A stretch of DNA of 64,000 nt from Herbaspirillum hiltneri N3 (GTDB lineage Bacteria; Pseudomonadota; Gammaproteobacteria; Burkholderiales; Burkholderiaceae_D), in assembly GCF_001267925.1 (NCBI RefSeq), contig NZ_CP011409.1:3968001-4032000 (forward strand). The letters run 5' to 3'. How positions within the stretch are numbered: the stretch's first letter is position 1; each line of letters starts with the position of its first letter. Under the pieces are notes generated by a model. The model searched no databases. It was not told the origin of the DNA and saw only the letters and a program-made list of their open reading frames with translations. The position numbers and the translations under genes are program-made. This document shows positions 1 to 8,951 of the stretch, piece by piece.

Positions 1-64
1 CCTTGCGAACATCCGGAATCCCGGACACGCAGATTGCGGATATCCAGCCAGAATGCAGGCCGAT

Positions 65-96
65 AAAAAAGCCCGGACCGTTGCCGGGCCGGGCTT
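65..96 (-). terminator. Intrinsic terminator of the chemoreceptor gene
   Basis: On the minus strand an AAGCCCGG/CCGGGCTT stem is followed by a run of six T. It lies about 25 bases past the stop codon of the chemoreceptor gene. Confidence 0.8.
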
Positions 97-119
97 CCTG
101 TTGCAGCGTGTCCGGCGGA

Positions 120-1733
120 TCAGCGCAGGCGCGGTTCCGTCGGCGTGATGTCGATGGTGCGGCGCACGGCCGGCAAGGCGGGCGTACCGCTCAGCGTAAA
201 CACGCTGACCAGCTGCGCCAGACTGTCGGCCTGGCTCTGCATCGAGGCGGCAGCGGCGGCTGCTTCTTCCACCAGCGCGGCGTTCTGCTGGGTGACTTGG
301 TCCATTTGGGTGATGGCGTGGTTGATCTGCTCGATGCCGGTGGTCTGCTCTTCGCTGGCGGAGCTGATCTCGGCGACGATGTCGGTGACCCGCTTGACGC
401 TGTTGACCACTTCAGCCATCGTCGCGCCGGCCTGCTCGACCAGTTTGCTGCCGTTGCCGACCTTTTCCACCGAGTCGTTGATCAGTACCTTGATTTCCTT
501 GGCGGCGGCTGCGGAGCGTTGCGCCAGGCTGCGCACTTCGGAGGCGACCACGGCGAAGCCGCGCCCCTGTTCGCCGGCACGCGCGGCTTCCACAGCGGCG
601 TTCAAGGCAAGGATATTGGTCTGGAAGGCGATGCCGTCGATGACGCTGATGATGTCCACGATCTTTTTCGACGAGTCGTTGATCGCGCCCATGGTGTCGA
701 CCACCTGGCCGACCACACCGCCGCCCTGGGTCGCGATTTCGGATGCAGACACGGCCAGTTGGTTGGCCTGGCGCGCGTTGTCGGCATTCTGCTTGACCGT
801 GGAGATCAGTTCTTCCATCGACGACGCCGTTTCTTCCAGCGCGCTGGCCTGCTGCTCGGTGCGCGAGGACAGGTCGAGGTTGCCGGCGGCGATTTCGCTC
901 GAGGCCGTGGCGATGGTGTCGGTGCCGGTGCGCACGTTGCTCACGATGCCGCGCAGGCTGATGTTCATGTCTTGCAGCGCTTGCAGCAACTGGCCGGTTT
1001 CATCCTTGCTGCTGACCTGGACGTCGCTGGTCAGGTCACCCTCGGCGACGCGGCGCGAAATCGTCACGGCGGAATTGATCGGACGCGTGATGCCGACCGT
1101 CAGGTACCAGGCGCAGAGCACGCCCAGCGCGAGGATCAGACCTTCCAGCGCGAGCAGCAAAATGCGGCTGTCTTCGGCGATGACATCGATGTGTTTGGCG
1201 GTCTCGTCGATGTCCTTGCGCTGCAGTTCGACCAGTTGCCGCATGGTGTCCTGGTAGGCGTTGGATGCGGGTACGAAATCCTTTTCCAGCACGCGCTCGG
1301 CTTCCTCGATGTTGCCGGCGGCCTTGGCCTTGTTGATCGCGTCGCGCGAGCTGAGATACAGCTTGCGCTGCTCGCCGATCTTCTGGAACAGCTTCTTTTC
1401 TTCATCGCTTTCCAGCAGTGCTTCAACCTTTTTCTGGTACTCGCCGGAGCCCTTGGACGAAGCGGCCGCTTCCGCCGCAAAATACGGGCCGAGCGCCGGA
1501 TCGCTGCTCTTGGCGATGGCGATGGTGCGGCGGATGCCGCTGGCGAGGTTGGCGTACCAGTCGCCGATCAGGCGCTCCTTCAGGAGGGGCTGGCTCATCA
1601 TCTCGCGCGTGGCCGACGACACCGTCTGCAAGCGCCAGATGCCGATGGCCGTGATCACGATGGAGAAGGCCAGAATGACGGCGAAGCCCAAAGCCAGGCG
1701 CTTGCCGATTCGCATGTTTCCGATAATGTTCAT
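120..1733 (-). CDS. Methyl-accepting chemotaxis protein (four-helix-bundle sensor type)
   Basis: This is an inner-membrane chemoreceptor of 537 residues that would signal to CheA/CheW. TM1 lies near residues 12-34 and is followed by a helical periplasmic sensor of about 155 residues, of the size and style of the 4HB_MCP (Tar/Tsr-like) domain. TM2 lies near 191-213, then a HAMP linker and the long cytoplasmic coiled coil. The tip sequence [18 protein letters not shown] is the universal CheA/CheW-binding core. The ligand cannot be read from the sequence. The protein ends in EPRLR and lacks the CheR-tethering pentapeptide seen in the other receptor of this window (16245-18014). No sigma-28 promoter was found upstream. 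Confidence 0.95.
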   Translation of the reverse strand: MNIIGNMRIGKRLALGFAVILAFSIVITAIGIWRLQTVSSATREMMSQPLLKERLIGDWYANLASGIRRTIAIAKSSDPALGPYFAAEAAASSKGSGEYQKKVEALLESDEEKKLFQKIGEQRKLYLSSRDAINKAKAAGNIEEAERVLEKDFVPASNAYQDTMRQLVELQRKDIDETAKHIDVIAEDSRILLLALEGLILALGVLCAWYLTVGITRPINSAVTISRRVAEGDLTSDVQVSSKDETGQLLQALQDMNISLRGIVSNVRTGTDTIATASSEIAAGNLDLSSRTEQQASALEETASSMEELISTVKQNADNARQANQLAVSASEIATQGGGVVGQVVDTMGAINDSSKKIVDIISVIDGIAFQTNILALNAAVEAARAGEQGRGFAVVASEVRSLAQRSAAAAKEIKVLINDSVEKVGNGSKLVEQAGATMAEVVNSVKRVTDIVAEISSASEEQTTGIEQINHAITQMDQVTQQNAALVEEAAAAAASMQSQADSLAQLVSVFTLSGTPALPAVRRTIDITPTEPRLR

Positions 1734-1874
1734 TACTTTTTTCCATCCCGTTTTACCGCCGCTGCTACGACGTGTTTTTTAAATTCTCGGGGCGACCCCG
1801 ATCCGCCCGGCACCGCCGGGCAGGTCGCCATTACAAATCAAAACGGGATGTTTGATTAGCTGCAACATACGCCG

Positions 1875-1898
1875 AAAAGCCCCGCAGATCGGGGCTTT
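1875..1898 (-). terminator. Terminator downstream of the beta-lactamase
   Basis: An AAAGCCCCG stem with a five-base loop and a TTTT tail on the minus strand lies about 115 bases past the beta-lactamase stop. The rest of the 279-base gap up to the chemoreceptor start shows no gene. Confidence 0.6.
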
Positions 1899-2012
1899 GA
1901 GGTTGATGTTGCACAAAAGGCATCAGAAAAACGAAAATAGTATTAGCGCTTAGGCAAGATCGACCTTCAAGTGTTGCCGGAAATACCACGATCTTGCCGA
2001 TTGAACAAATGC

Positions 2013-2918
2013 TTACCGGTTGAGACCGCTGACGATCAGTTTGCCGACTTCCGCCAGGACCGCATTGCGCTGCTCTTCCGGCGCCCTGGTTTCGGTGAGG
2101 TAAATCGATGCCAGCAACGGCGCCCCCTGCGGCGGCCAGATGATGGCGACGGTGTTGGTGGTGCCGTAGTCGCCCGAACCGGTTTTGTCGCCCACTTTCC
2201 AGCCTGGCTGCATGCCGGCGCGCACGCGGCGGTCACCGGTCTTGTTGGCCAGCATCCAGGCCGTGATCTGGCGTCGCGACGCTGCCGACAAGGCATCGCC
2301 GAGCAGGACTTTTTGCAGGTTGCCGGTCATCGCCGTGGGCGTCGTGGTGTCGCGCGGATCGCCGGGGATGGAGGTATTGAGCTCGGTCTCGAAACGATCA
2401 AGGCGAGTCGTGTCGTCGCCCAGCGAACGCACGAATTTGTTGAAAGGCCCGAGGCCGCCGAGACTATGCAAGATGAGGTTGGCCGCAGTGTTGTCGCTCA
2501 GCGTGATGGCAGCCTCGCACAGTTGCGCCAGCGACAGGCCGTCGCCGCCGACATGCTTGCTGGTGGTGGGCGAGTAATTCACCAGCACGTCTTCACCGTA
2601 GACGATGCGGCGGTCGAGCTGTTCAGCGCCGGTGTCGACACGCCGAAGCACGGCCGAAGCCGCCAGGAACTTGAAGGTGCTGCACATCGGGAAGCGTTCG
2701 TCGGCGCGATAGCCCCAGCGACGGCCTGTGCCGCTGTCGAGGATTTCCACGCCGAGACGCCCGGCGACGCTTGCTTCCAGCTTGGCCAGGCGTGACACAA
2801 CGGAAGGTGAGTCCTTAGATTTTTTTGCCTCAGCTGCGCCAGCCGCCCATGCGCTGCCGGCACAGCCCGCCAATACCGAACCGGCCATGGCGAGAAAATA
2901 TCTTCTGTCGATCATCAT
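2013..2918 (-). CDS. Class A beta-lactamase with Tat/lipoprotein-like signal
   Basis: This is a serine beta-lactamase of about 301 residues that hydrolyses beta-lactams outside the inner membrane. All class A motifs are present: the S-x-x-K nucleophile in MCSTFK, the SDN loop in LSDNTAANL, the omega-loop glutamate in ETELN, and KTG in DKTGSGDYGTTN. The last motif is close to that of CTX-M/OXY-type enzymes. The start at 2918 is chosen because AAGGA lies five bases upstream. The resulting N-terminus has a twin-arginine motif (RRYFL) and a lipobox (LAGC), so a Tat-exported lipoprotein is likely, as proposed for Burkholderia PenA-type enzymes; cleavage after AWA is the alternative. It is divergent from an AmpR-type regulator, which suggests beta-lactam induction. 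Confidence 0.95.
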   Translation of the reverse strand: MMIDRRYFLAMAGSVLAGCAGSAWAAGAAEAKKSKDSPSVVSRLAKLEASVAGRLGVEILDSGTGRRWGYRADERFPMCSTFKFLAASAVLRRVDTGAEQLDRRIVYGEDVLVNYSPTTSKHVGGDGLSLAQLCEAAITLSDNTAANLILHSLGGLGPFNKFVRSLGDDTTRLDRFETELNTSIPGDPRDTTTPTAMTGNLQKVLLGDALSAASRRQITAWMLANKTGDRRVRAGMQPGWKVGDKTGSGDYGTTNTVAIIWPPQGAPLLASIYLTETRAPEEQRNAVLAEVGKLIVSGLNR

Positions 2919-2973
2919 TTTTCCTTGCAAAATTGGAGACGAAGCGAAATGATAGGCAGCAAGGGACGCCATC

Positions 2974-2992
2974 GCAATTCACGATAATTTGC
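2974..2992. promoter_or_regulatory. Candidate AmpR operator
   Basis: GCAATTCACGATAATTTGC is an imperfect palindrome (six of nine pairs match, outer arms GCAA/TTGC). It lies in the 109-base gap between the divergent beta-lactamase and its LysR-type regulator, the usual place for an AmpR site. It covers the upstream TTG codon in the regulator frame, which argues for the later ATG start. Confidence 0.5.
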
Positions 2993-3027
2993 CCCAGACC
3001 CTAGAAAAACTGATATCCGGACGATCC

Positions 3028-3894
3028 ATGCATCTGCCCCTCAATGCCTTGCGCGCTTTCGAAGTGGCGGCGCGCCACCTCAGCTTCACCTCGGCCGCCG
3101 ACGAGCTGAACGTGACGCAGACTGCCGTCAGCATGCAGGTCAAGAATCTTGAAGAGCGCCTCGGCGTGACGCTGTTCCGTCGCCTGCCGCGCGGCCTTGC
3201 GCTGACCGATGAAGGGCTGGCGCTGCTGCCGGTACTGGCCGAGTCCTTCGAGCGCATCACCACCGTGCTGGGCCAGTTCGAGAACGGCCAGATGCGCGAA
3301 GTGCTGACGCTGGGCGCGGTCGGCACGTTTGCGGTCGGCTGGCTGATGCCGCGGCTGCGCGAATTCCAGCAGACCTATCCGTTTGTCGATCTGCGCCTCC
3401 TGACCAACAACAACCGCGTCGACCTGGCCGGCGAAGGGCTGGACTACGCGATCCGTTTCGGCGACGGCGCCTGGCACGGCACCGACGCCGAGCGCCTGTT
3501 CGCCGCTCCGTTGTCGCCGATGTGCGCGCCGGCGCTGGCGGCACGGCTGCGCCGCCCGCAGGATCTGGCCGGCGAAACACTGCTGCGTTCGTACCGCACC
3601 GACGAATGGAACCACTGGTTCGCCGCCGCCGGTGCGCCCTGCCCGCCGATCCGCGGCTTCGTGTTCGACTCCTCGCTGACCATGGCTGAAGCGGTGGCGC
3701 AACAGGCCGGCGTGGCGCTGCTGCCGGTCAACATGTTCGAACGCGAACTCCGGCAGGGCCGGCTGGCCTGCCCTTTCGACATCTCCATCAGCGACGGCGC
3801 CTACTGGCTCACCCGCCTGAAATCGCGGCAGGAAACGCCGGCGATGCAAGTCTTCCGCAACTGGCTGCTGGCGCATGCGATCCCTGCGGCGTAG
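3028..3894 (+). CDS. LysR-family regulator, AmpR/PenR type
   Basis: This is a DNA-binding regulator of 288 residues and the likely inducer/repressor of the divergent class A beta-lactamase. The N-terminus (LPLNALRAFEVAARHLSFT) is the AmpR subgroup signature, followed by a winged helix-turn-helix and a substrate-binding-like effector domain from about residue 90. AmpR proteins respond to muropeptides released during cell-wall recycling; that role here is inferred from gene pairing. The ATG at 3028 is preferred over a TTG at 2989 because AmpR proteins begin just before the LPLN motif and the TTG lies inside the candidate operator. Confidence 0.9.
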   Translation: MHLPLNALRAFEVAARHLSFTSAADELNVTQTAVSMQVKNLEERLGVTLFRRLPRGLALTDEGLALLPVLAESFERITTVLGQFENGQMREVLTLGAVGTFAVGWLMPRLREFQQTYPFVDLRLLTNNNRVDLAGEGLDYAIRFGDGAWHGTDAERLFAAPLSPMCAPALAARLRRPQDLAGETLLRSYRTDEWNHWFAAAGAPCPPIRGFVFDSSLTMAEAVAQQAGVALLPVNMFERELRQGRLACPFDISISDGAYWLTRLKSRQETPAMQVFRNWLLAHAIPAA

Positions 3895-4103
3895 ACAAAA
3901 GGCCACATCGCGTATCAGGAAATGCCTGATAGTTGTGAAAGAGAACACGCCGTAAAATAAATGATATAAACTATTTACATCCGTATCGCATCAAGCTTCT
4001 CGAGGCCAATGTAATCGTTTACAAATGCGGATTGCAGGTCGTATCCCGACAAGGTCAGGCGGCTTGCAACGTGTCTCAACCCAACAAGGAAACGGGGGAC
4101 ATC

Positions 4104-4256
4104 ATGAAAAAATACTTCGCTGCGCTGTATCGGAAACTGGTTGATTATCTCAACGACTCCAGCGCCCTGACGACCGGTTCGCACCGCGGCGAGCCGCATT
4201 GCTGCGGCATGTACTCCGGCCTGTCCAACATGGAACAGGGTCAGCGCAAGAACTGA
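4104..4256 (+). CDS. Small protein of unknown function (50 aa)
   Basis: I do not recognise this protein. It is a 50-codon frame with a purine-rich AGGAAACGGGGGAC stretch just before the ATG. It has a basic, aromatic N-terminus (MKKYFAALYRKLVDYL), a GEPHCCGMYSG segment with a Cys-Cys pair next to a His, and a polar tail. It has no signal peptide or membrane segment. A GC-rich hairpin follows about 20 bases after the stop. The ribosome-binding site and hairpin support a real gene, but coding status is uncertain. Confidence 0.5.
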   Translation: MKKYFAALYRKLVDYLNDSSALTTGSHRGEPHCCGMYSGLSNMEQGQRKN

Positions 4257-4276
4257 CACGAACTGACTTCCGACTT

Positions 4277-4304
4277 GCCTGGGCGGCCCGCTGTCCGCCC
4301 AGGC
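4277..4304 (+). terminator. GC-rich hairpin, possible terminator
   Basis: A ten-base perfect stem GCCTGGGCGG/CCGCCCAGGC with an eight-base loop is followed only by a short ATTTTCT tract. It may terminate the 50-codon gene upstream. Confidence 0.45.
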
Positions 4305-4407
4305 CGCATTTTCTCCGCCCTTCAGCCCGGCCCCTCCCTTCGGCGCTTGCCCTTATAATTTCAGCAGATCAACATCCGTTACGCCCTTCCGGCGCGCACT
4401 GTCTGCA

Positions 4408-5004
4408 ATGTCCGACAACACCATCGCCCGCAACAAGTCCATGACCCGTTTCGACCAACATGACAGCGTGTGGCTGTTCGGGTACGGATCGCTGATCTTC
4501 AAGGCCGACTTTCCCTTCATCGAGCGCCGGCCGGCGCACATCGTCGGCTGGAGCCGGCGTTTCTGGCAAGGCTCGCACGATCATCGCGGCACCGTGCAGG
4601 CGCCCGGCCGGGTCGTGACGCTGATCCGGGATGAAGGCGCGACCTGCGCCGGCATGGCTTACCTGATTACACCGGAAGTGTTCGACCATCTCGACTATCG
4701 CGAAAAGAACGGCTATCTGCGCCTGGCCACCGACATCCTGTTTGAAGACGGCAGTTGCACCGAAGGACTGATCTACATCGCCACCGAAGAAAACGCCGCC
4801 TTCCTGGGTCCGGCGCCGGAGTGCGACATTGCGCGCCAGATCGCCGGCGCCGAAGGTCCGAGCGGACGCAACGCCGATTACCTGCTGGGACTCGCCGTGG
4901 CCTTGCGCGAACTCGGCAAGGACGATCCTCACGTGTTCGAGATCGAGCGCCACCTGCAATTGCTGGGAGAGATGAATGCGGAAAAGGACAAGGATGCGAC
5001 GTGA
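4408..5004 (+). CDS. chaC: Glutathione-specific gamma-glutamylcyclotransferase (ChaC family)
   Basis: This cytosolic enzyme of 198 residues would cleave glutathione to 5-oxoproline and Cys-Gly. The family signature VWLFGYGSLIF near the N-terminus forms the substrate-binding loop, followed by RRFWQGSHDHRGT and the glutamate-containing HLDYREKNGY region expected of ChaC. The length is normal for the family. It stands alone, convergent with the LysE-type exporter; the 42 bases between them contain short CTGACT-like repeats but no clear terminator. Confidence 0.9.
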   Translation: MSDNTIARNKSMTRFDQHDSVWLFGYGSLIFKADFPFIERRPAHIVGWSRRFWQGSHDHRGTVQAPGRVVTLIRDEGATCAGMAYLITPEVFDHLDYREKNGYLRLATDILFEDGSCTEGLIYIATEENAAFLGPAPECDIARQIAGAEGPSGRNADYLLGLAVALRELGKDDPHVFEIERHLQLLGEMNAEKDKDAT

Positions 5005-5046
5005 ACGCCGCATCCCTGAGAACCTGCTGAGCTACTGACTGCTGAC

Positions 5047-5688
5047 TTACTGGCGCGCCGCCAGCAGCAAGGCGCCGGCGCCGATGAAGAAACCGCCAGT
5101 GGCCTTGTTCAGGCGCGCCACGCCGCGCGAGGTGCGGATGTAGCGGCGGATCTGCTTGCCGCAGGCTGAATACACTGCGCTGGACACGAATTCTGCGCAC
5201 AGGTAGATCGAGCCCAGCACCAGGAACTGATGCGCGGCCGGCCGTGCGGGATCGATGAATTGCGGGAAGATCGCGGCGAACAGCATGATCGCCTTCGGAT
5301 TGGTGATGCCGAGCAGGAACTCCTGCATGACCAGCGCGAACGCGCCTTTCTGCGCCGCCGCCGGAGATACTGCGCCCGGCTCGACGCCGTCGGCCAGTTC
5401 CAACCCGTGGAATTCACGGCTGCGCCATGCGCGCCAGCCGAGATAGAACAGATACAGCGCACCGACCCACTTCACCGCCGTGAAGGCCGCTTCCGAAGCC
5501 AGCAGCATTGCGCCCAAACCCACCGCCGACACCGTCAGGAAAATCGCGAACGCCGTCACGCGCCCGAACGTGGCCAGCAGCGCCACGCCGACGCCGCGGC
5601 GGATGCCGTTGTTGAGCGCGCAAAAATTATTCGGACCTGGCACCAGCGCCAGCATGATGGCGACGGGGATGAAGAACAAGGCATCCAT
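5047..5688 (-). CDS. LysE/RhtB-family amino-acid exporter
   Basis: This is an inner-membrane exporter of 213 residues with about six hydrophobic segments. The N-terminal motif PGPNNFCALNNGIRRG is the conserved LysE/RhtB signature, and FLLGITNPKAIMLF is the second conserved loop. Family members export lysine, homoserine, threonine or related metabolites; the substrate cannot be assigned. GGAAG lies five to seven bases upstream of the ATG at 5688. Confidence 0.9.
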   Translation of the reverse strand: MDALFFIPVAIMLALVPGPNNFCALNNGIRRGVGVALLATFGRVTAFAIFLTVSAVGLGAMLLASEAAFTAVKWVGALYLFYLGWRAWRSREFHGLELADGVEPGAVSPAAAQKGAFALVMQEFLLGITNPKAIMLFAAIFPQFIDPARPAAHQFLVLGSIYLCAEFVSSAVYSACGKQIRRYIRTSRGVARLNKATGGFFIGAGALLLAARQ

Positions 5689-5852
5689 GTTGCTTCCGTT
5701 TCGTTAATGTGAGGGGAACTGCGATTCTATCAGCCGCAGGATTTCCGCGCCGCTGCATGCCGGTGGGGATGCGCCTGACAAGGGAACGTAGCCCGGACGG
5801 TAGTGTAAAATTCCGGTCCGCCTCCGATTCGCCGGGGCGGTCCAGGAATGCC

Positions 5853-6737
5853 ATGACTATCACGATCAATAACGAACTCCTCCAATACATCGACCCGCTT
5901 ACCGCCAACGAATACGCCGCCCTTGAACGCAGCCTGCTGGCCGAAGGTTGCCGCGATGCGCTGGTGCTGTGGGGCGACGTATTGGTCGACGGACACAACC
6001 GCTACGAAATCTGCCGCAAGTACGGCATCGAATTCAAGACCGTGCAAAACACCAGCTTCAATTCAATCGACGACGTCATGCTGTGGATGATCGACAACCA
6101 GCTCGGCCGCCGCAGCGTGACCGACTTCCAGCGCGGCGTCCTGGCGCTGCGCAAGCGCGACATCATCTCCGCCCGCGTGCGCGCCGAAATGGATGCCAGC
6201 ATCGCAGCCAGGGGCGAAGGCGCGACGCCGGAAGAAAGCGCCGACAAACCGGCCGAAGAAGCTGCGATCCCGAGCGCCGCCATCAAGACCCGCGAAGACA
6301 TCGCGCGCGTCGCCGGCATCAGTTCCAATACCATCGGCCAGATCGAGAAGATCCGCAAGACCGCCGCGCCGGAGCTGGTCGAAGCGGTACGCACCGGCAC
6401 CATCTCGATCAACGCCGCCGCCGCGGTAGCGTCGCTGCCGAGCGAAGAACAAATCACGGCGGTCGCCGGCGGCAAGAAGGAATTGCGCCAGGCCGCCAAG
6501 ATGGTGCGCGAAAAACAAGCCGCCAACCGTACGCCGCGCGCCGCTCCCGAAGTCGTCGCTGCAAGCGGGGCAACCAGTGCGAGCGATGGCGCCGCGCCGC
6601 CGTGGTCCGAAGCCGGCGACGATGCCCCCGCATTGCGCGCCGAGATCGCCACCCTTAATGCGCGCATCGCGGCGCTGACTGCGGAAAACCAGGCCCTGCA
6701 GGCGCAGATCGACGCGCTGCGCGGCGTGACCGCCTGA
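5853..6737 (+). CDS. ParB/Spo0J-like nuclease-domain protein (orphan)
   Basis: This protein of 294 residues has an N-terminal ParB/Srx-type domain (DGHNRYEIC, then a LGRRSVTDFQRGVLALR helix) and a central helix-turn-helix (TREDIARVAGISSNTIGQIEKI). The tail is alanine-rich and ends in a short coiled coil (about residues 260-290). It resembles plasmid partition/replication-type ParB proteins. No parA lies next to it and no parS-like palindrome was found, so a chromosome-partition role is doubtful; a DNA-binding regulator is equally possible. The ATG at 5853 is chosen for the AGGA before it. The yigZ-type gene follows after 18 bases, likely in one transcript. Confidence 0.8.
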   Translation: MTITINNELLQYIDPLTANEYAALERSLLAEGCRDALVLWGDVLVDGHNRYEICRKYGIEFKTVQNTSFNSIDDVMLWMIDNQLGRRSVTDFQRGVLALRKRDIISARVRAEMDASIAARGEGATPEESADKPAEEAAIPSAAIKTREDIARVAGISSNTIGQIEKIRKTAAPELVEAVRTGTISINAAAAVASLPSEEQITAVAGGKKELRQAAKMVREKQAANRTPRAAPEVVAASGATSASDGAAPPWSEAGDDAPALRAEIATLNARIAALTAENQALQAQIDALRGVTA

Positions 6738-6755
6738 TCCCCGCGATAGCCGACC

Positions 6756-7346
6756 TTGCCGGTCTACACGCTCACCGCCGCGGTCGAGATCGAACTCGAT
6801 ATCCGCAAGAGCCGCTTCATCGGCATCGTCATGCCGGTGGACAACCGTGACGCTGCGCTGCGTCAGCTGGACCATCTGCGCAGCCAACATCGCTCCGCTA
6901 CCCATGTGTGCTGGGCGCTGATGGCTGGCGGCCAGTCCGGCATGTCGGACGACGGCGAGCCTTCGGGCACGGCCGGACGGCCGATGCTGGAAGTATTGCG
7001 CCATCACGAGCTTGATGGCGTGCTGGCCGCGGTTGTACGCTATTACGGCGGCATCAAGCTCGGCGCCGGCGGCCTGGTGCGCGCCTACACCGACGCCGTC
7101 GCCACCGCGCTGAAACAGGCGCAACGCATCGAACGCATCGCCTGGGCGGAAGTGGAAATCGCCATCGCCTATGCCGACGAATCGCAGCTGCGCTACTGGC
7201 TGCAACAGAAACAATACGCCCTGCTCGGCAGCCGCCACGATACGTTGGCGCGCCTGCATATCCGGCTTCCCGCTGCCGGACTGGCTCAGCTTGCGGACAG
7301 CTTGCCGCGGCTTTCTTCAAACGCCGTGATCACGCCGATCATGTAA
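6756..7346 (+). CDS. yigZ: YigZ/IMPACT family protein (UPF0029)
   Basis: This 196-residue protein has the two-part fold of the family: an N-terminal UPF0029 domain (KSRFIGIVMPV, then SDDGEPSGTAGRPMLEVL and YYGGIKLGAGGLVRAY, which are diagnostic) and a smaller C-terminal DUF1949-like domain. The bacterial function is not firmly established; it is related to eukaryotic IMPACT. Translation appears to start at a TTG 18 bases after the ParB-like gene. Its last 61 bases overlap a short gene on the other strand. Confidence 0.9.
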   Translation: MPVYTLTAAVEIELDIRKSRFIGIVMPVDNRDAALRQLDHLRSQHRSATHVCWALMAGGQSGMSDDGEPSGTAGRPMLEVLRHHELDGVLAAVVRYYGGIKLGAGGLVRAYTDAVATALKQAQRIERIAWAEVEIAIAYADESQLRYWLQQKQYALLGSRHDTLARLHIRLPAAGLAQLADSLPRLSSNAVITPIM

Positions 7347-7495
7347 TCCATGCGGCGCCGGTTGGCGTCGCTGCGCGGGTGTCCCCACAAGGCATCGAAT
7401 TCGGCCACCACCAGGTGGTATTCAATTTCGCTCACTTGATCAGCGTCGGCCTGCTCGGTCACGGTCGTCGTTATCATGGAAAAGGCTTCGCTCAC
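7286..7495 (-). CDS. Small protein of unknown function coupled to the MFS gene
   Basis: I do not recognise this 69-residue protein. It is acidic and helical (residues about 20-65) with DALWGHPRSDANRRRMDYMIGVITAFEE and no membrane segment; the quoted region spans residues 34-61. Its GTG start overlaps the stop codon of the upstream MFS gene as GTGA, a typical translational-coupling junction. An internal ATG at 7477 is the alternative start. Its 3' end overlaps the convergent yigZ gene by 61 bases. The coupling is the main support for its being real. Confidence 0.6.
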   Translation of the reverse strand: MSEAFSMITTTVTEQADADQVSEIEYHLVVAEFDALWGHPRSDANRRRMDYMIGVITAFEESRGKLSAS

Positions 7496-8910
7496 CGGTC
7501 TCGCGCCACGCGGCGCGCCAACACGATCGCCAGCGCCGGCGTCACCGCAAAGCAGGCGAACAAGGCATAGGCTGCTTGCCGAGCGCCGTCAGCGCCATCC
7601 GGCTCGGTCAGGCCGGCGGCGTTGACCGTGAGTCCCGCCAGCGCAGCGCCGATCGCCATGGCGTAGAGCTGCACGGTGGTGATGCCGGCCGAGGCGAGAT
7701 TTTCTTCACCGCGGCGCGCCGATTTCAGCACGCGGGTCAGCAGGTGCGGCCATCCCAGTCCTATGCCGAGACCGACACCACCGAGCGCCAACGCCAGCCA
7801 CAAGCCTTCAGCCGCGACATCGACGTCGCCGGGCAACAGCACCACCAGCGCCAGCAGCGACAGCGTCATCACCAGCGGCCCGAGGCGCACCATCCGATCC
7901 GCATCCTTGCCGCTGCGCGCCGAACTCAGCAGCGAGGCCAGGCTCCACCCGCCGGCCATGGCGGCCGTCATGTAACCAGCCTGCAATGGCGCGTAGCCAT
8001 GCAATATCTGGAGGAAATACGGCACGAAGATTTCGGTCATGCTGCCGATCATGAGCAGGCAGACGCAGGCAAAGACCTTACCCATCGCGGTACTCAACTG
8101 ATAGGCGCCGGTCGGCAGCAAGGCCACGCCGGGACGCCGGTCAAGCCAGGCGACCAGTACCCCGGCAGCCAGTCCGGCCGCGACGCCGAGCAACTTGCCG
8201 CCGGTATCGTCAACCTGCCCGGCGAATGCCACCAGCAGCACCGACAGCGCCAGCAAGGCAATCTTGAGCAGCGGAATGCGCACCGGCTCCGAAGCTGCGG
8301 CATCGCCCCGCACCGGCTTGCCGCCCAGCTGCCCGGCCACGATCAGTGCCTGCAGCAGCGCCACCGGCAACAGGCACCAGAAGGCCAGCCGCCAGGCGCC
8401 GTCGGCGGCGAACAGTCCGCCCACCGCCGGTCCCAGCAAAGTCGCCACGCCCCACATACCCGACTCCAGCGCCACCGCACGCGACCACAGGCGCTGCTCG
8501 AACAACATGGGGATCAGCGCATAGCCGAGCGCCGCCAGCAAACCGCCGCCGAGGCCTTGCACGCTTCGGCCGGCCAGCATCCATGGCATCGACAATGCCG
8601 TGGCGCACAGGACCGAGCCGAGCGTGAACACCGCCAGTCCCAGCAAATAGGCGCGGCGCGGTCCGAGCTTGTCGAGAAGCTTGCTGGTCAGCGCCGAGCC
8701 GACGATGGAGGCGACCACGAACAGTGTGATGTTCCAGGCGTAATACGCCAGGCCGCCGATGTCGCGCACCACCGACGGCAGGATGGTGGTGACGATGTGG
8801 ACATTGATCGCGTGCAGCGCAACGCCGCCGGTCAATGCGACCGAGCGCAACAGGTTGCGGCCGGTCAGCAGTTCGCTCCAGGAGGTGGAAACAACGGTTT
8901 CTGCATGCAT
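7492..8910 (-). CDS. MFS transporter (drug/metabolite exporter type)
   Basis: This is an inner-membrane secondary transporter of 472 residues with about fourteen hydrophobic segments. The first segment ends in ATILPSVV-like TILPSVVRDIGG, the loop after TM2 reads SKLLDKLGPRRAYL (motif A), and GRSVQGLGGGLLAALGYAL and LLGPAVGGLF match motif B/C of proton-coupled exporters. The substrate is unknown. The ATG at 8910 is preferred over 8925 because GAGG lies six bases before it. It is divergent from an HTH regulator at 8995, which probably controls it, and its stop overlaps the start of a 69-codon gene. Confidence 0.9.
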   Translation of the reverse strand: MHAETVVSTSWSELLTGRNLLRSVALTGGVALHAINVHIVTTILPSVVRDIGGLAYYAWNITLFVVASIVGSALTSKLLDKLGPRRAYLLGLAVFTLGSVLCATALSMPWMLAGRSVQGLGGGLLAALGYALIPMLFEQRLWSRAVALESGMWGVATLLGPAVGGLFAADGAWRLAFWCLLPVALLQALIVAGQLGGKPVRGDAAASEPVRIPLLKIALLALSVLLVAFAGQVDDTGGKLLGVAAGLAAGVLVAWLDRRPGVALLPTGAYQLSTAMGKVFACVCLLMIGSMTEIFVPYFLQILHGYAPLQAGYMTAAMAGGWSLASLLSSARSGKDADRMVRLGPLVMTLSLLALVVLLPGDVDVAAEGLWLALALGGVGLGIGLGWPHLLTRVLKSARRGEENLASAGITTVQLYAMAIGAALAGLTVNAAGLTEPDGADGARQAAYALFACFAVTPALAIVLARRVARDR

Positions 8911-8951
8911 GGATAACCTCGACATTCTGGTGGATAACGCCTAATATACAA

